Part shown: in pieces, positions 1 to 9,247 of the stretch
How positions within the stretch are numbered: position 1 is the stretch's first letter
Layout: the number at the start of each line of letters is the position of its first letter
Assembly (NCBI RefSeq): GCF_029714205.1
Contig: NZ_CP121648.1
Location: 2,728,001-2,792,000, forward strand
Length of the DNA: 64,000 nucleotides
Direction of reading: 5' to 3'
Source: Methylobacterium sp. CB376
GTDB lineage: Bacteria > Pseudomonadota > Alphaproteobacteria > Rhizobiales > Beijerinckiaceae
Notes under the pieces: model-generated
Databases searched by the model: none
Told to the model about the DNA's origin: nothing
Seen by the model: only the letters and a program-made list of their open reading frames with translations
Translations under genes and position numbers: made by a program

Positions 1-14
1 TTCGCGTTGGCAGG

Positions 15-749
15 ATGACCGAGATGACGATCCGACTCCTCTCCGCGGCCCTGGTCGCGGGCTTCCTCGCCGCTTTCGTGGCGTCGGGGCTGCAATTCGC
101 GCTGACCTCCCGGCTGATCCTGGAGGCCGAGACCTACGAGAACCACGCCGCTCTGGCCCCGGCGCCGGCGCTGATCGTGCGCGCCGCCCATTCCGAGCAC
201 CAGCACGGCGGCGGCGCCGCCGAGGCGGAGGAGTGGCAGCCCGCACCGGGCCTGCCGCGCCTCGCCTTCACGGCGCTCGCGACCCTGGTGACCGGCGTCG
301 GCTACGCGCTCCTCCTCGGCGCGGTGCTGCTCGCCACCGGCCGCACCGTCACGCGCAGCGAGGCGCTGCGCTTCGCGATCGGCGGCTTCATCGCCGCGAG
401 CCTCGCCCCGGCGGTCGGCCTGCCGCCGGAGCTTCCCGGCATGGGCGGGGCCGCGCTCGAAGCGCGGCAGGGCTGGTGGCTGGTGACGGCCCTCGCGACC
501 GCGTCCGGCCTCTTCCTCGCGGTGATCCGTGGCGGGGCGCTCGCGACCGCCGCGGGGCTCGCCCTCATCGTCGCGCCGCATGTCTGGGGGGGCCCGCACG
601 TCACCGAGAGCGGCGCGCTGCCGCCGGCCCTGGCGGCGCAGTTCGCGGCCCGCTCCCTCGCCATCGGCTTCGTCTTCTGGACGGTGCTCGGGCTCGGCTT
701 CGGCTGGGCCTGGGACTGGGTCGCGCGCCGGCCCGAGGGGGCGCGATGA
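15..749 (+). CDS. cbtA: CbtA family cobalt transporter subunit
   Basis: This 244-aa membrane protein resembles CbtA, the membrane subunit of a predicted cobalt uptake system found next to B12 genes. Hydrophobic segments are visible at about residues 6-28, 82-108, 116-140, 150-175, 176-195 and 215-236. A periplasmic-type loop near residue 60 carries a His-rich stretch (HSEHQHGGG) that could bind metal. The ATG at 15 has a CAGG just upstream. Its partner cbtB would lie before the window. The stop overlaps the next start as ATGA at 746-749, so the two are probably translationally coupled. The family call rests on topology, His motif and context. Confidence 0.85.
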   Translation: MTEMTIRLLSAALVAGFLAAFVASGLQFALTSRLILEAETYENHAALAPAPALIVRAAHSEHQHGGGAAEAEEWQPAPGLPRLAFTALATLVTGVGYALLLGAVLLATGRTVTRSEALRFAIGGFIAASLAPAVGLPPELPGMGGAALEARQGWWLVTALATASGLFLAVIRGGALATAAGLALIVAPHVWGGPHVTESGALPPALAAQFAARSLAIGFVFWTVLGLGFGWAWDWVARRPEGAR

Positions 750-1102
750 GCCTGACGCTCTACGTCTGCACCACCTGCCGGGCGCAGGCCGATCCGCCCG
801 AGGGGCCGCGGGCCGGCGCCCGGCTCCACGCGGCGCTGTCCGAGGCCTTCGCGGGCGAGGACGTCTGCGTCACGCCCGTCGAGTGCCTGTCGGTGTGCAA
901 GCGGCCCTGCACGGTGGCGGTCGCCGCGCCCGGCCGCTGGACCTACGTCTACGGCGACCTCGATCCGGCGGGCGCCGTCGCGATCCTGCGGGACGGCCTG
1001 TCGCGCTACGCCGCGGCCCCGGACGGGATCGTGCCCTGGCGCGAGCGTCCGGAAGCCTTCCGCAAGGGCGTCGTCGCCCGCATCCCCCCGCTGCCCGCAT
1101 GA
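746..1102 (+). CDS. DUF1636 family metal-binding protein
   Basis: This 118-aa protein has a CTTC pair near residue 8 and a second cysteine cluster (CLSVCKRPC) near residue 50, a ferredoxin-like spacing that suggests a metal or Fe-S site. It matches the DUF1636 family as I know it, which is often linked to cobalt or cobalamin genes. It overlaps cbtA and cobW by 4 bp (ATGA) on each side and so belongs to the same transcript. Its biochemical role is not established; a part in cobalt handling is inferred from position. Confidence 0.75.
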   Translation: MSLTLYVCTTCRAQADPPEGPRAGARLHAALSEAFAGEDVCVTPVECLSVCKRPCTVAVAAPGRWTYVYGDLDPAGAVAILRDGLSRYAAAPDGIVPWRERPEAFRKGVVARIPPLPA

Positions 1103-2133
1103 CCCTCCTGACCAAGATCCCCTGCACGATCGTCACCGGCTTCCTCGGGGCGGGAAAGACGACGCTGGTGCGCCACGTGGTCGAGCACAATGACGGCCGC
1201 CGGCTCGCGATCATCGTGAACGAGTTCGGCGATGTCGGCTTCGACGGCTCGCTGCTGGCCTCCTGCGGCGTGCCGGGCTGCGACGAGGACGCGGTGGTGG
1301 AACTGCCCAACGGCTGCATCTGCTGCACGGTGGCGGACGATTTCGTGCCCGCCCTGAACAAGCTCCTGGACCGGCCGGAGCCGCCCGAGCACATCCTGAT
1401 CGAGACCTCGGGCCTCGCCCTGCCCAAGCCGCTGGTGCAGGCCTTCAACTGGCCGGCGATCCGCTCGCGGGTGACCGTCGACGGGGTCGTGGCGGTGGTG
1501 GACGGTCCGGCGGTGGCCTCGGGAGCCTTCGCGGACGACCCGGAGGCGTTGGCGGCCCAGCGGGCGGCGGATTCCTCGGTCGATCACGACAACCCCTTGG
1601 AGGAGGTGTTCGAGGATCAGCTCCTCTGCGCCGACCTCGTGGTGATGAACAAGGCCGACCTCCTCGACGCGCAGGCGCGCGCGGCCGTGCGCGCCGCCGT
1701 GGAGGCGCAGCTGCCGCGGGCGGTGAAGCTCGTCGAGACCGCGCACGGGGCGATCGACCCGCGCGTGCTGCTCGGTCTCGGCGCCGCGGCCGAGAGCGAC
1801 CTGGCGGCGCGCCCCTCCCACCACGAGACCGAGGAGGACCACGACCACGACGACTTCGCCAGCGTGGCGGTCCCGGTCGCGGCGGCGGCCTCGCCGGAGG
1901 ATCTCGCGGCCAGGGTGGCGCGGGCCTCGGACGTGCCCGGGGTGCTGCGCATCAAGGGGTTCTGCCCGGTCGAGGGCAAGCCGATGCGCCTCGTGGTCCA
2001 GGGCGTCGGCCGCCGGATCGCGCATCATTACGACCGGCCCTGGCGGGCCGGCGAGGCGCGGGACGGCCGGCTCGTGGTGATCGGCCTCGCCGGCTTCGAC
2101 CGGGAGGCGGTCGCGGCGGCCTTGGCGGGGTAG
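1099..2133 (+). CDS. cobW: CobW family GTP-binding metallochaperone
   Basis: This 344-aa G3E GTPase is thought to deliver Co(II) to the cobaltochelatase. Visible motifs are Walker A GFLGAGKTT at residues 14-22, the metal-binding GCICC (CxCC) at about 72-76, the ETSG motif near 100, NKAD near 184 and a His/Asp-rich segment (HHETEEDHDHDD) near 241-252. The CobW C-terminal domain follows. The start overlaps the upstream stop as ATGA. Two GC-rich hairpins follow the stop, so some transcripts may end or be attenuated here before cobN. Confidence 0.93.
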   Translation: MTLLTKIPCTIVTGFLGAGKTTLVRHVVEHNDGRRLAIIVNEFGDVGFDGSLLASCGVPGCDEDAVVELPNGCICCTVADDFVPALNKLLDRPEPPEHILIETSGLALPKPLVQAFNWPAIRSRVTVDGVVAVVDGPAVASGAFADDPEALAAQRAADSSVDHDNPLEEVFEDQLLCADLVVMNKADLLDAQARAAVRAAVEAQLPRAVKLVETAHGAIDPRVLLGLGAAAESDLAARPSHHETEEDHDHDDFASVAVPVAAAASPEDLAARVARASDVPGVLRIKGFCPVEGKPMRLVVQGVGRRIAHHYDRPWRAGEARDGRLVVIGLAGFDREAVAAALAG

Positions 2134-2143
2134 GGTGCGGGAG

Positions 2144-2193
2144 GGCAGGGGGCGGGACGCCCCCTGCCGGGGGCCCGGGGCTGCCCCCGGGCC
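2144..2193 (+). terminator. Tandem GC-rich hairpins after cobW
   Basis: Two adjacent perfect inverted repeats lie between cobW and the next ORF. The first has 10-bp arms at 2144-2153 and 2159-2168 with a 5-nt loop. The second has 9-bp arms at 2172-2180 and 2185-2193. There is no T-run, so this may be a weak terminator, an attenuator or a dispersed palindromic repeat. Confidence 0.5.
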
Positions 2194-2208
2194 TTGAGGA
2201 GGGGAGCC

Positions 2209-2397
2209 ATGTCGGAGCCCGCGTCGCGGCGCTGGACGGTGCCGGAATTCTTCGCCTGGCAGGAGCGCCGGGAGGCGCGCGACGACCTGGTCGGCGGCGT
2301 CCCGGTCCGCGTGATGACGGGCGCCCGCGACCCCGACGCCCTCACGGCGGCCTCCCCGCGCCTCGTCCGCGGGGCGCAGCCGTCCGGCGGGGCCTGA
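2209..2397 (+). pseudogene. Truncated Uma2-like (DUF820) N-terminus
   Basis: A 62-aa ORF starts at ATG 2209 behind a strong GAGGAGGGG. Its residues (RRWTVPEFFAWQERRE, then a LVGGVPV-like turn) resemble the first 35 residues of Uma2/DUF820 proteins, which normally run to about 190 aa and carry a PD-(D/E)XK nuclease-like core. The rest of the domain is missing and the tail is unrecognisable. Its TGA overlaps the cobN ATG as TGATG (2395-2399). The ORF may persist because its good ribosome site feeds cobN by coupling. The family call is by eye. Confidence 0.55.
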
Positions 2398-5300
2398 TGC
2401 ATCTCCTGCGCGTCGATTCGGTCTCGCTCGACGAGGGCGAGGCGGCGGTGGATCCGGGCCAGTCGCCCGGGGACGTGGTGGCCCTGTCCTTCACGGATTC
2501 GGACCTCGCCGGCCTCGCGGCCGCGCAGGCGGAGGCGGGCCGCGCCGCGGCGATGCCGAGCCTGCGGCTCGCCAAGCTGGCGCGGCTGCGCCACCCCCTC
2601 TCGGTCGACCTCTACGCCGAGCAGGTGGTGGCGCGGGCGCGGTTCGTGGTCGTGCGCTGCCTCGGCGGACTCGATTACTGGCGCTACGGCGTCGAGCGGG
2701 TCGCGCAGGTCTGCCGGGCCGGCGGCATCCCGCTCGCAATCCTGCCAGGCGACGACCGGCCGGATCCGCGGCTCGCCGCCTTCGGCACGGTCCCGGCCGA
2801 GCTGCGCGAGACCCTCGACGCCTATTTCCGCGCCGGCGGGCCCGAGAACCTGCGCCGGATGCTGCTGCGGATCGCGGGCGAGCTCGGCGCGCCGGTGCGG
2901 GCGGAGCCGCCGCGGCCGCTGCCGCGGGGCTTCGTGTGGTGCCCCGGCTGCGGGATGACGGAGCCCTCGCGCCTGCCGGCCGCGTGGCCGGGCGCGGCGA
3001 CGGCCCTCGTGCTGGTCTACCGCTCGGCCGTGCTCGGGGGGGATGCGGCCCCGGCCGCCGCGCTGGCGGCGGCCCTGCACGCGGAGGGGCTCGCGCCCGT
3101 CGTCGTCGCGGTGTCGAGCCTGAAGGACCCGGAGGCGGTCGCCGCCCTGCGGGAGGCGATCGTGGCCCGCCCGCCCGCCATCGTGGTGGCGGCCACCGCC
3201 TTCTCGGCGCGGGAGGACGCGCGCTTCGTGCTCGACGCGGCCGCCTGCCCGGTGATCCAGGCCTTCACCGTCGGGGCGCCGCGCGCGGCCTGGGCGGCCT
3301 CGGGGCGGGGGCTCGGCGCCGCCGACCTCGCCATGCAGGTGGCGCTGCCGGAATTCGACGGCCGCCTCGCCGGATATCCGATCAGCTTCAAGGAGGAGGT
3401 GTCCGAGAGCGAGGGCTTCACGCAGCGCCGGGCCATCCCGGATTTCGCCGGCTGCGCGGCCCTCGCCGCGCGGGCGGCCGCCTGGGTCCGGCTCGCGCGC
3501 CGGAAGCCGGCGGAGCGGCGCCTCGCGCTGGTCCTGTCCGACTACCCGGCGCGGGGAGGGCGGGCGGGCTTCGCGGTCGGCCTCGACACCCCGGCGAGCG
3601 CCGTCGCGATCCTCGACCTGCTGGCGCGGGAGGGCTACGCGGTCGGGCCGCGCCCGGCGCCGGGGGCGCTGATGCGGCGCCTCACCGAGGAGGCGCCCGC
3701 CCTGGCGGTGCCGCTCGGCGCCTATCGGGCCTGGCTCGCGCGGCTGCCGGCGCCGTCGCGCGAGGCGCTCGCGGCCGCCTGGGGCGAGCCCGAGCAGGAT
3801 CCGGCGCTGCGGGAGGGGGCCTTCCGGTTCCGCGCCGCCCGGATCGGGCAGGTGCTCGTGGCGCTGCAGCCGGACCGGGGACGGGCGGCCGGCGATCCCG
3901 AATCCCGCAAGGCGGGTTACCACGACCCGGACGCGGTCCCGAGCCACGCCTACCTGGCCTTCCACCTCGCGCTCCGGGAGCAGGCGGACGCGCTGATCCA
4001 TCTCGGCACGCACGGCACGACCGAGTGGCTGCCCGGCAAGGCGGTGGCGCCCTCGCCCCTGTGCTGGCCCGCCCTCGCGGTCGGGGCGCTGCCGGTGATC
4101 TACCCCTTCATCGTCGACGATCCCGGCGAGGCGGCGCCGGCCAAGCGCCGGCTCGGGGCGGTGACGATCGGGCACCTCACGCCCGAGACCGCCGCGGCCG
4201 GGCTCGACCCGCAGGCCGCGGCCCTGAGGGAGCTCGTGGAGGAATACGCGACGGCGAGCGTCCTCGACCCGCGCCGGGCCGGGCTGATCGCGCGCGGCAT
4301 CCTGGAGCGGGCCGACGAGGCGGGGCTGCTCGACGCGGCCGGGATCGACCGGGCGACCCCGATGGAGGAGGCGCTGCCCGCCCTCGACGCGCATCTGTGC
4401 GACCTCGCCGAGGTGACGATCCGGGACGGGCTGCACGTGTTCGGGCAGGCGCCGGCGGGCCGCGAATGCTGCGCCGAGGGCGAGCGGGCGGGATTGCTCG
4501 CGGCGCTCGACGGGCGCTTCGTGCCGCCGGGGCCGGCGGGCTCGCCCTCGCGCGGGCGCGCGGACGTGCTGCCGACCGGGCGCAACCTCACCACCCTCGA
4601 CCCGCGGGCCCTGCCGACCCGGGCGGCGTCCCTGCTCGGCGAGAGGGCCGCCGCCGAGGTGGTGCGGCGCTACCTGCAGGACGAGGGCGAGTACCCGGCG
4701 CGGATCGTGATGGACCTGTGGGCCTCGCCGACCCTGCGGACGGGGGGCGAGGACGTGGCGCACGCCCTCGCGCTGATGGGGGTGCGCCCGACCTGGGACC
4801 ATGCCTCGACGCGGGTGACCGGGTTCGAGGTGCTGCCGCTCGCCCTCCTCGACCGGCCGCGCATCGACGTGGCGGTGCGGGTCTCGGGCGCCTTCCGCGA
4901 CACGTTCCCGGAGGCGCTGGCGCTCCTCGACCAAGCGGCCCGGGCGGTGGCGGCGCGGGAGGAGGAGGATGCGGACAACCCGCTCGCGGCGGCGCGGCGG
5001 CGCGGCGAGGCGGTGGCCCGGGTCTTCGGCGCCGCGCCCGGGCGCTACGGGGCCGGGGCGGCGGGGCTCGCCCTCGACGGCGCCTTCGCGGGCCGGGAGG
5101 ATCTGGGCCGGGCCTACCTCTCCGCCACCGCGCAGGCGGCGGGGCCCGGGGAGGGCGATTTCGCCGGGCTGGTGGCGGCGGCGGATGCCTACCTGCACGC
5201 CTTCGACGTGGCCGAGCGCGACCTCCTCGACGGCGACGCGGCGGCGGACGCGATGGGCGGCTTCGCCGCGGCGGCGGCGCTCGCCGGCGCGGCGCCCGCC

Positions 5301-5696
5301 CTCTACAGCCTCGACGTGAGCCGGCCGGAGGCGCCCCGGGCGCGGACGGCCGCCGAGGACGTGGCGCGGCTGGTGCGGGGGCGGCTCGCCCATCCGCGCT
5401 GGATCGCCGCGCAGCTGCGGCACGGCTGGCGCGGCGCGCAGGAACTGGCGCAGGGGCTCGACGCGCTCTTCGTGCTGGCGGCCACCACCGAGGCGGTGCG
5501 CGACGCCGATCTCGACCGGCTCTACGGGGCCTGGATCGGCGACCTCGCCACCTGCGAGGCGATCGAGGCGGCGAATCCGGCCGCGGCGCGGGCGATCCTC
5601 GACCGGTTCGAGGATCTGCGCCGTCGCGGGCTGTGGCGGAGCCGGCGCAACTCGCTCGCCGCCCTGGACCCCGCATCCCGGGAGGCGGCGGAATGA
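2397..5696 (+). CDS. cobN: Cobaltochelatase large subunit CobN
   Basis: CobN is the large subunit of the ATP-dependent CobNST complex that inserts Co(II) into hydrogenobyrinic acid a,c-diamide. At 1099 aa it is somewhat shorter than the roughly 1,250-aa family type. The family signature HLGTHGTTEWLPGK lies near residues 535-548 in the BchH-like core. The C-terminal region (GWRGAQELAQGLDALF, later WIGDLATCEAIEAANP) is typical of CobN. CobS and CobT are not in the window. The start overlaps the upstream stop (TGATG) and the end overlaps cobG (ATGA). Confidence 0.95.
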   Translation: MHLLRVDSVSLDEGEAAVDPGQSPGDVVALSFTDSDLAGLAAAQAEAGRAAAMPSLRLAKLARLRHPLSVDLYAEQVVARARFVVVRCLGGLDYWRYGVERVAQVCRAGGIPLAILPGDDRPDPRLAAFGTVPAELRETLDAYFRAGGPENLRRMLLRIAGELGAPVRAEPPRPLPRGFVWCPGCGMTEPSRLPAAWPGAATALVLVYRSAVLGGDAAPAAALAAALHAEGLAPVVVAVSSLKDPEAVAALREAIVARPPAIVVAATAFSAREDARFVLDAAACPVIQAFTVGAPRAAWAASGRGLGAADLAMQVALPEFDGRLAGYPISFKEEVSESEGFTQRRAIPDFAGCAALAARAAAWVRLARRKPAERRLALVLSDYPARGGRAGFAVGLDTPASAVAILDLLAREGYAVGPRPAPGALMRRLTEEAPALAVPLGAYRAWLARLPAPSREALAAAWGEPEQDPALREGAFRFRAARIGQVLVALQPDRGRAAGDPESRKAGYHDPDAVPSHAYLAFHLALREQADALIHLGTHGTTEWLPGKAVAPSPLCWPALAVGALPVIYPFIVDDPGEAAPAKRRLGAVTIGHLTPETAAAGLDPQAAALRELVEEYATASVLDPRRAGLIARGILERADEAGLLDAAGIDRATPMEEALPALDAHLCDLAEVTIRDGLHVFGQAPAGRECCAEGERAGLLAALDGRFVPPGPAGSPSRGRADVLPTGRNLTTLDPRALPTRAASLLGERAAAEVVRRYLQDEGEYPARIVMDLWASPTLRTGGEDVAHALALMGVRPTWDHASTRVTGFEVLPLALLDRPRIDVAVRVSGAFRDTFPEALALLDQAARAVAAREEEDADNPLAAARRRGEAVARVFGAAPGRYGAGAAGLALDGAFAGREDLGRAYLSATAQAAGPGEGDFAGLVAAADAYLHAFDVAERDLLDGDAAADAMGGFAAAAALAGAAPALYSLDVSRPEAPRARTAAEDVARLVRGRLAHPRWIAAQLRHGWRGAQELAQGLDALFVLAATTEAVRDADLDRLYGAWIGDLATCEAIEAANPAAARAILDRFEDLRRRGLWRSRRNSLAALDPASREAAE

Positions 5697-6964
5697 ACCC
5701 GGCCCCCCGCCGCGGCTGGTGCCCCGGTGTCGCCCGGCCGATGCCGACGGGGGACGGGCTGCTGGTGCGCGTCCACCCGCCGGCCGGCCGGCTCACCGCC
5801 GCCCAGGCCCTGGCCGTGGCCGAGGGCGCGCGGGCCTTCGGCAACGGCCTGATCGACGTGACGGCGCGCGGCAACCTGCAGGTGCGGGGCGTCGGCGCCG
5901 AGACCCATCCGGGCCTCGCCGCGCGGCTCGACGCGGCCGGGCTCGGCGACCGGCGGCGGGATGGCGGGCCGCAGCGGCTCACCCTCGCCTCGCCCCTCGC
6001 CGCGCGGGAGGACGGGCTCGCCGCGGTGATCGCGGCCCTGGAGGAGGCCGGGCTGCGCGTGGCCGGGCTGCCGGCGAAGACGCTCGTGGCCGTGGAGGCC
6101 GATGCCTGGGGGGTCGGGCCGGTCGAGGCGGATCTGCTGGTCCGCCGGCTCGGCGGGCCGGATGCCGGGGCACCCGAGCGCTTCCAGGTCGGCCTCGGCG
6201 CGGCGGACGGCCTCGCCTGGACCCGGCCCGTCCCGGCCGACCGGCTCGTGCCCGCCGCGGAGGCGATCCTGGCGGGCCTCGCGGGGAGCGGCGCGCGGCG
6301 GATGCGGGCGCTCGACGCGCCGGCGCGGGGCGCGTTGCGCGACGCCGCCGGGCTCGCGCCGGGCCCGCCGCCGCCGGCCGCGCCGCCGCTCGATCCCGGG
6401 CCGCACCCGCTCGGGGAGGGACGCGTCGGCCTCGTCGCCGAACTGCCCTTCGGGCGCTGCGACGCCGACCGGCTCGCCGCGCTCGCCGCGGCGAGCGCCC
6501 GCGACGGGGACGGCACCCTCCTGCTGACGCCCTGGCGCGGCGTGATGCTCGTGGGGGAGGGCCCGCGGGCGGCGCGGAACCTCGCCGCGGCGGCCGCGGC
6601 GGCCGGCCTGATCACCGATCCGGGCGATCCAAGGCGGGCCATCGCGGCCTGCCCGGGCCGCCCGGCCTGCGCCTCGGGCGGCACGGCCGCCTCGGCCGAC
6701 GCGGCGCGGCTCGCCGCCGCGCGGCCGGACCTCGCGCGGCGGGGCCTCACCCTGCACGTCTCGGCCTGCCCGAAGGGCTGCGCGCATCCGGCCGCGGCCG
6801 ACCTCACCCTCGTCGGGCAGCCGGACGGCCGCTACGGGGTGGTGCTCGCCGGTCACGCGGGGGGCGCGCCGCGCCTCACCCTCCCTTTCGACGCGGTGCT
6901 TGAGCGGCTAAACAGCGCCGAGACCGCCACCGACCTCAGGCACGCATTCCGGGAGCCCGCATGA
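5693..6964 (+). CDS. cobG: Precorrin-3B synthase CobG
   Basis: CobG is the oxygen-dependent monooxygenase of the aerobic pathway, making precorrin-3B from precorrin-3A. This 423-aa protein has a nitrite/sulfite-reductase-like fold. The four cluster ligands are visible as CPGRPAC near residues 319-325 and CPKGC near 358-362. The early [11 protein letters not shown] motif is typical of ferredoxin-type siroheme reductases. The ATG at 5693 overlaps the cobN stop and the stop overlaps cobH, both as ATGA. Its presence marks the aerobic route. Confidence 0.93.
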   Translation: MNPAPRRGWCPGVARPMPTGDGLLVRVHPPAGRLTAAQALAVAEGARAFGNGLIDVTARGNLQVRGVGAETHPGLAARLDAAGLGDRRRDGGPQRLTLASPLAAREDGLAAVIAALEEAGLRVAGLPAKTLVAVEADAWGVGPVEADLLVRRLGGPDAGAPERFQVGLGAADGLAWTRPVPADRLVPAAEAILAGLAGSGARRMRALDAPARGALRDAAGLAPGPPPPAAPPLDPGPHPLGEGRVGLVAELPFGRCDADRLAALAAASARDGDGTLLLTPWRGVMLVGEGPRAARNLAAAAAAAGLITDPGDPRRAIAACPGRPACASGGTAASADAARLAAARPDLARRGLTLHVSACPKGCAHPAAADLTLVGQPDGRYGVVLAGHAGGAPRLTLPFDAVLERLNSAETATDLRHAFREPA

Positions 6965-7593
6965 GCACGCGCCTCGACTATATCCGCGACGGCGCCGCGA
7001 TCTATGCGCGCTCCTTCGCGATCATCCGCGCGGAATCCGACCTGTCCCGCTTCGAGGGCGCGGCGGAGCGGGTCGTGGTGCGGATGATCCACGCCTGCGG
7101 CATGACCGACCTGCCGGCGGACGTGGCGGCCTCGCCGGATTTCGCGCGCGCCGGGGAGGCGGCCCTGCGGGCGGGCGCCCCGATCCTGTGCGACGCGCGC
7201 ATGGTGGCGGACGGCGTCACGCGGGCGCGGCTGCCGGCCGGCAACGAGGTGATCTGCACCCTCGCCGACCCGCGCGTACCGGGCCTCGCGGCCGAACTCG
7301 GCACGACGCGCACCGCCGCCGCGATGGAATTGTGGCGCGCGCGGCTGCCGGGCGCCGTGGTGGCGGTCGGCAACGCGCCGACGGCCCTGTTCCGCCTGCT
7401 CGAACTCCTCGACGAGGGCGTGGCCCCGCCCGCCGCGGTGATCGGCGTGCCGGTGGGCTTCGTGGGCGCGGCGGAGTCCAAGGAGGCCCTGGCCGAGGAC
7501 GGCCGGGTTCCGTTCCTGATCGTGCGCGGGCGCCGCGGCGGCAGCGCCATGGCGGCGGCGGCGGTCAACGCGCTGGCGAGCGAGGTCGAGTGA
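6961..7593 (+). CDS. cobH: Precorrin-8X methylmutase CobH
   Basis: CobH moves the C11 methyl group to C12, giving hydrogenobyrinic acid. The 210-aa length is normal. The catalytic histidine sits in RMIHACGM (about His44). The conserved [14 protein letters not shown] segment and the [13 protein letters not shown] motif in the C-terminal half are diagnostic. It overlaps cobG (ATGA) and cobI (TGATG). Confidence 0.95.
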   Translation: MSTRLDYIRDGAAIYARSFAIIRAESDLSRFEGAAERVVVRMIHACGMTDLPADVAASPDFARAGEAALRAGAPILCDARMVADGVTRARLPAGNEVICTLADPRVPGLAAELGTTRTAAAMELWRARLPGAVVAVGNAPTALFRLLELLDEGVAPPAAVIGVPVGFVGAAESKEALAEDGRVPFLIVRGRRGGSAMAAAAVNALASEVE

Positions 7594-8381
7594 TGGACGC
7601 GCTGACCGGGCCGCCGCCGGCGCCCTCCTGCCCGCAGGAGCGCCCCCTCGCCGCCGTCACCGGCACGCTCTACGGCGTCGGGATGGGGCCGGGGAACCCG
7701 GACTACCTCACCGTGCGGGCCGTGCGCGTGCTGGAGCGCGCCCATCACCTCGTGCATTTCTGCAAGGCGGGCCGCCGGGGCAACGCCCGCACGATCGCCG
7801 ACGCGGTGGTGCGCGACCCCGCGCGGGAATGGCCGCTCGCCTACCCGTACACGACCGAACTCCCGCCGGAGGACCCGACCTACGTGTCCGCGCTCGCCCG
7901 CTTCTACGACGAGGCGGCGGCCGAGATGGCGCAGGCACTCGGCGCCGGGCGGGACGTGGCGATCCTGTCGGAGGGCGATCCGTTCTTCTACGGCTCCTTC
8001 ATGCACCTGTGGCGGCGGCTGAAGGACCGCTTCCCGGTGGAGGTGGTGCCCGGGGTGACGGGGATGTCGGGCTGCTGGACGCGGGCCGGGACGCCGATCA
8101 CCTGGGGCGACGACGTGCTGACGGTGCTGCCGGCGACGCTGCCGGGCCCGGTCCTGGCGCGGCGCCTCGCCGACACCGATGCGGCCGTGATCATGAAGCT
8201 CGGGCGGCACCTGCCGAAGGTGCGCGCGGCCCTGGCGCAGGCGGGGCTGCTCGGGCGGGCGGTCTACGTCGAGCGCGGCACGATGGCGGGCGAGGCGATC
8301 GTGCCGCTCGCCGAGAAGCCCGACGAGTCCGCGCCCTATTTCTCGATCGTCCTGGTCCCGGGCGAGGGCCGGCGCCCATGA
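7593..8381 (+). CDS. cobI: Precorrin-2 C20-methyltransferase CobI
   Basis: This 262-aa SAM-dependent tetrapyrrole methylase adds the C20 methyl group to precorrin-2. The N-terminal GVGMGPGNPDYLTVRA loop and the SEGDPFFYGSFMHL segment are class signatures. About 24 extra residues precede the first motif. The ATG at 7593 overlaps the cobH stop as TGATG and the stop overlaps the next ATG as ATGA. Confidence 0.94.
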   Translation: MDALTGPPPAPSCPQERPLAAVTGTLYGVGMGPGNPDYLTVRAVRVLERAHHLVHFCKAGRRGNARTIADAVVRDPAREWPLAYPYTTELPPEDPTYVSALARFYDEAAAEMAQALGAGRDVAILSEGDPFFYGSFMHLWRRLKDRFPVEVVPGVTGMSGCWTRAGTPITWGDDVLTVLPATLPGPVLARRLADTDAAVIMKLGRHLPKVRAALAQAGLLGRAVYVERGTMAGEAIVPLAEKPDESAPYFSIVLVPGEGRRP

Positions 8382-9247
8382 GGCCGGCCCCGTCCATGAG
8401 CCCGGCCTCATCGGTGAGCCCGGCCTCGTCCGCGAGCGCGCCTTCGGGGGGGGCGGATCCCCGGGGCGCGGCCGGTCCGGGGCAGCGCGCGGGCTCGGTC
8501 TGCGTGATCGGGCTCGGGCCGGGGGATCCGCGCTACCTGACGCCGGCCGCTGCGGCCGCCCTGGCCGAGGCCGAGGATCTGATCGGCTACGCGCCCTACC
8601 TCGCCCGGGTGCCCGAGCGGCCGGACCTGGTGCGGCACGCCTCCGACAACCGGGTCGAGGTGGAGCGGGCCCGGCACGCCCTCGCCCTCGCGGCGGCGGG
8701 CCGGCGGGTCGCGGTGGTGTCGGGGGGCGATCCCGGCGTCTTCGCGATGGCGGCGGCCCTGTTCGAGGCGCTGGAGGCCGGGGATCCGGCCTGGCGGGCG
8801 CTGCCGATCACGGTCGAGCCCGGGATCACTGCGATGCTCGCCGCGGCGGCGCGGGTCGGGGCGCCGCTCGGGGGGGATTTCTGCGCCCTCTCGCTCTCGG
8901 ACAACCTGAAACCCTGGGAGGTGATCACGGCGCGCCTCGACGCGGTGCTGCGCGCGGACCTGGTGGTCGCCCTCTACAACCCGATCTCGCGGGCGCGGCC
9001 CTGGCAGCTGTCCGCGGCGCTCGGGCGCGCGGCCGAGCATCGCGGACCCGGGACGCCGGTGATCCTCGCCCGCGCGGTCGGGCGGCCGGACGAGGCGGTG
9101 CGGATCCTGCCCCTCGCCGAGGCCCGCGAGGCGCCCGCCGACATGGCCACGCTCGTGATCATCGGGGCCTCGGCGACCCGGCTGATCCCCCGCGAGGGCG
9201 CGCCGCCCTTCGTCTACACGCCGCGCAGCGTGGAGGCGGCGCGATGA
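8378..9247 (+). CDS. cobJ: Precorrin-3B C17-methyltransferase CobJ
   Basis: CobJ methylates C17 and drives ring contraction of precorrin-3B. The 289-aa protein has a Pro/Ser/Ala-rich N-terminal extension of about 40 residues with repeated SPASS-type units, then GLGPGDPRYLTP, VVSGGDPGVFAMA and the SLSDNLKPWEVI and ALYNPISRARPWQL motifs typical of CobJ. ATG 8378 gives a 4-bp overlap with cobI; an in-frame ATG at 8396 is an alternative. Its last 34 bp overlap the 3' end of the oppositely oriented cobK. Confidence 0.94.
   Translation: MRPAPSMSPASSVSPASSASAPSGGADPRGAAGPGQRAGSVCVIGLGPGDPRYLTPAAAAALAEAEDLIGYAPYLARVPERPDLVRHASDNRVEVERARHALALAAAGRRVAVVSGGDPGVFAMAAALFEALEAGDPAWRALPITVEPGITAMLAAAARVGAPLGGDFCALSLSDNLKPWEVITARLDAVLRADLVVALYNPISRARPWQLSAALGRAAEHRGPGTPVILARAVGRPDEAVRILPLAEAREAPADMATLVIIGASATRLIPREGAPPFVYTPRSVEAAR

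Noticed and set aside
2028..5423. A 1131-codon open frame on the minus strand opposite cobN.
   Set aside because: It is Arg/Pro/Gly-rich with no domain pattern, while the opposite frame is clearly CobN. This is a shadow frame caused by high GC.
2936..6964. A 1342-codon plus-strand frame overlapping cobN.
   Set aside because: Only its last third (5693-6964) is a real gene, cobG. The rest is an out-of-frame read of cobN.
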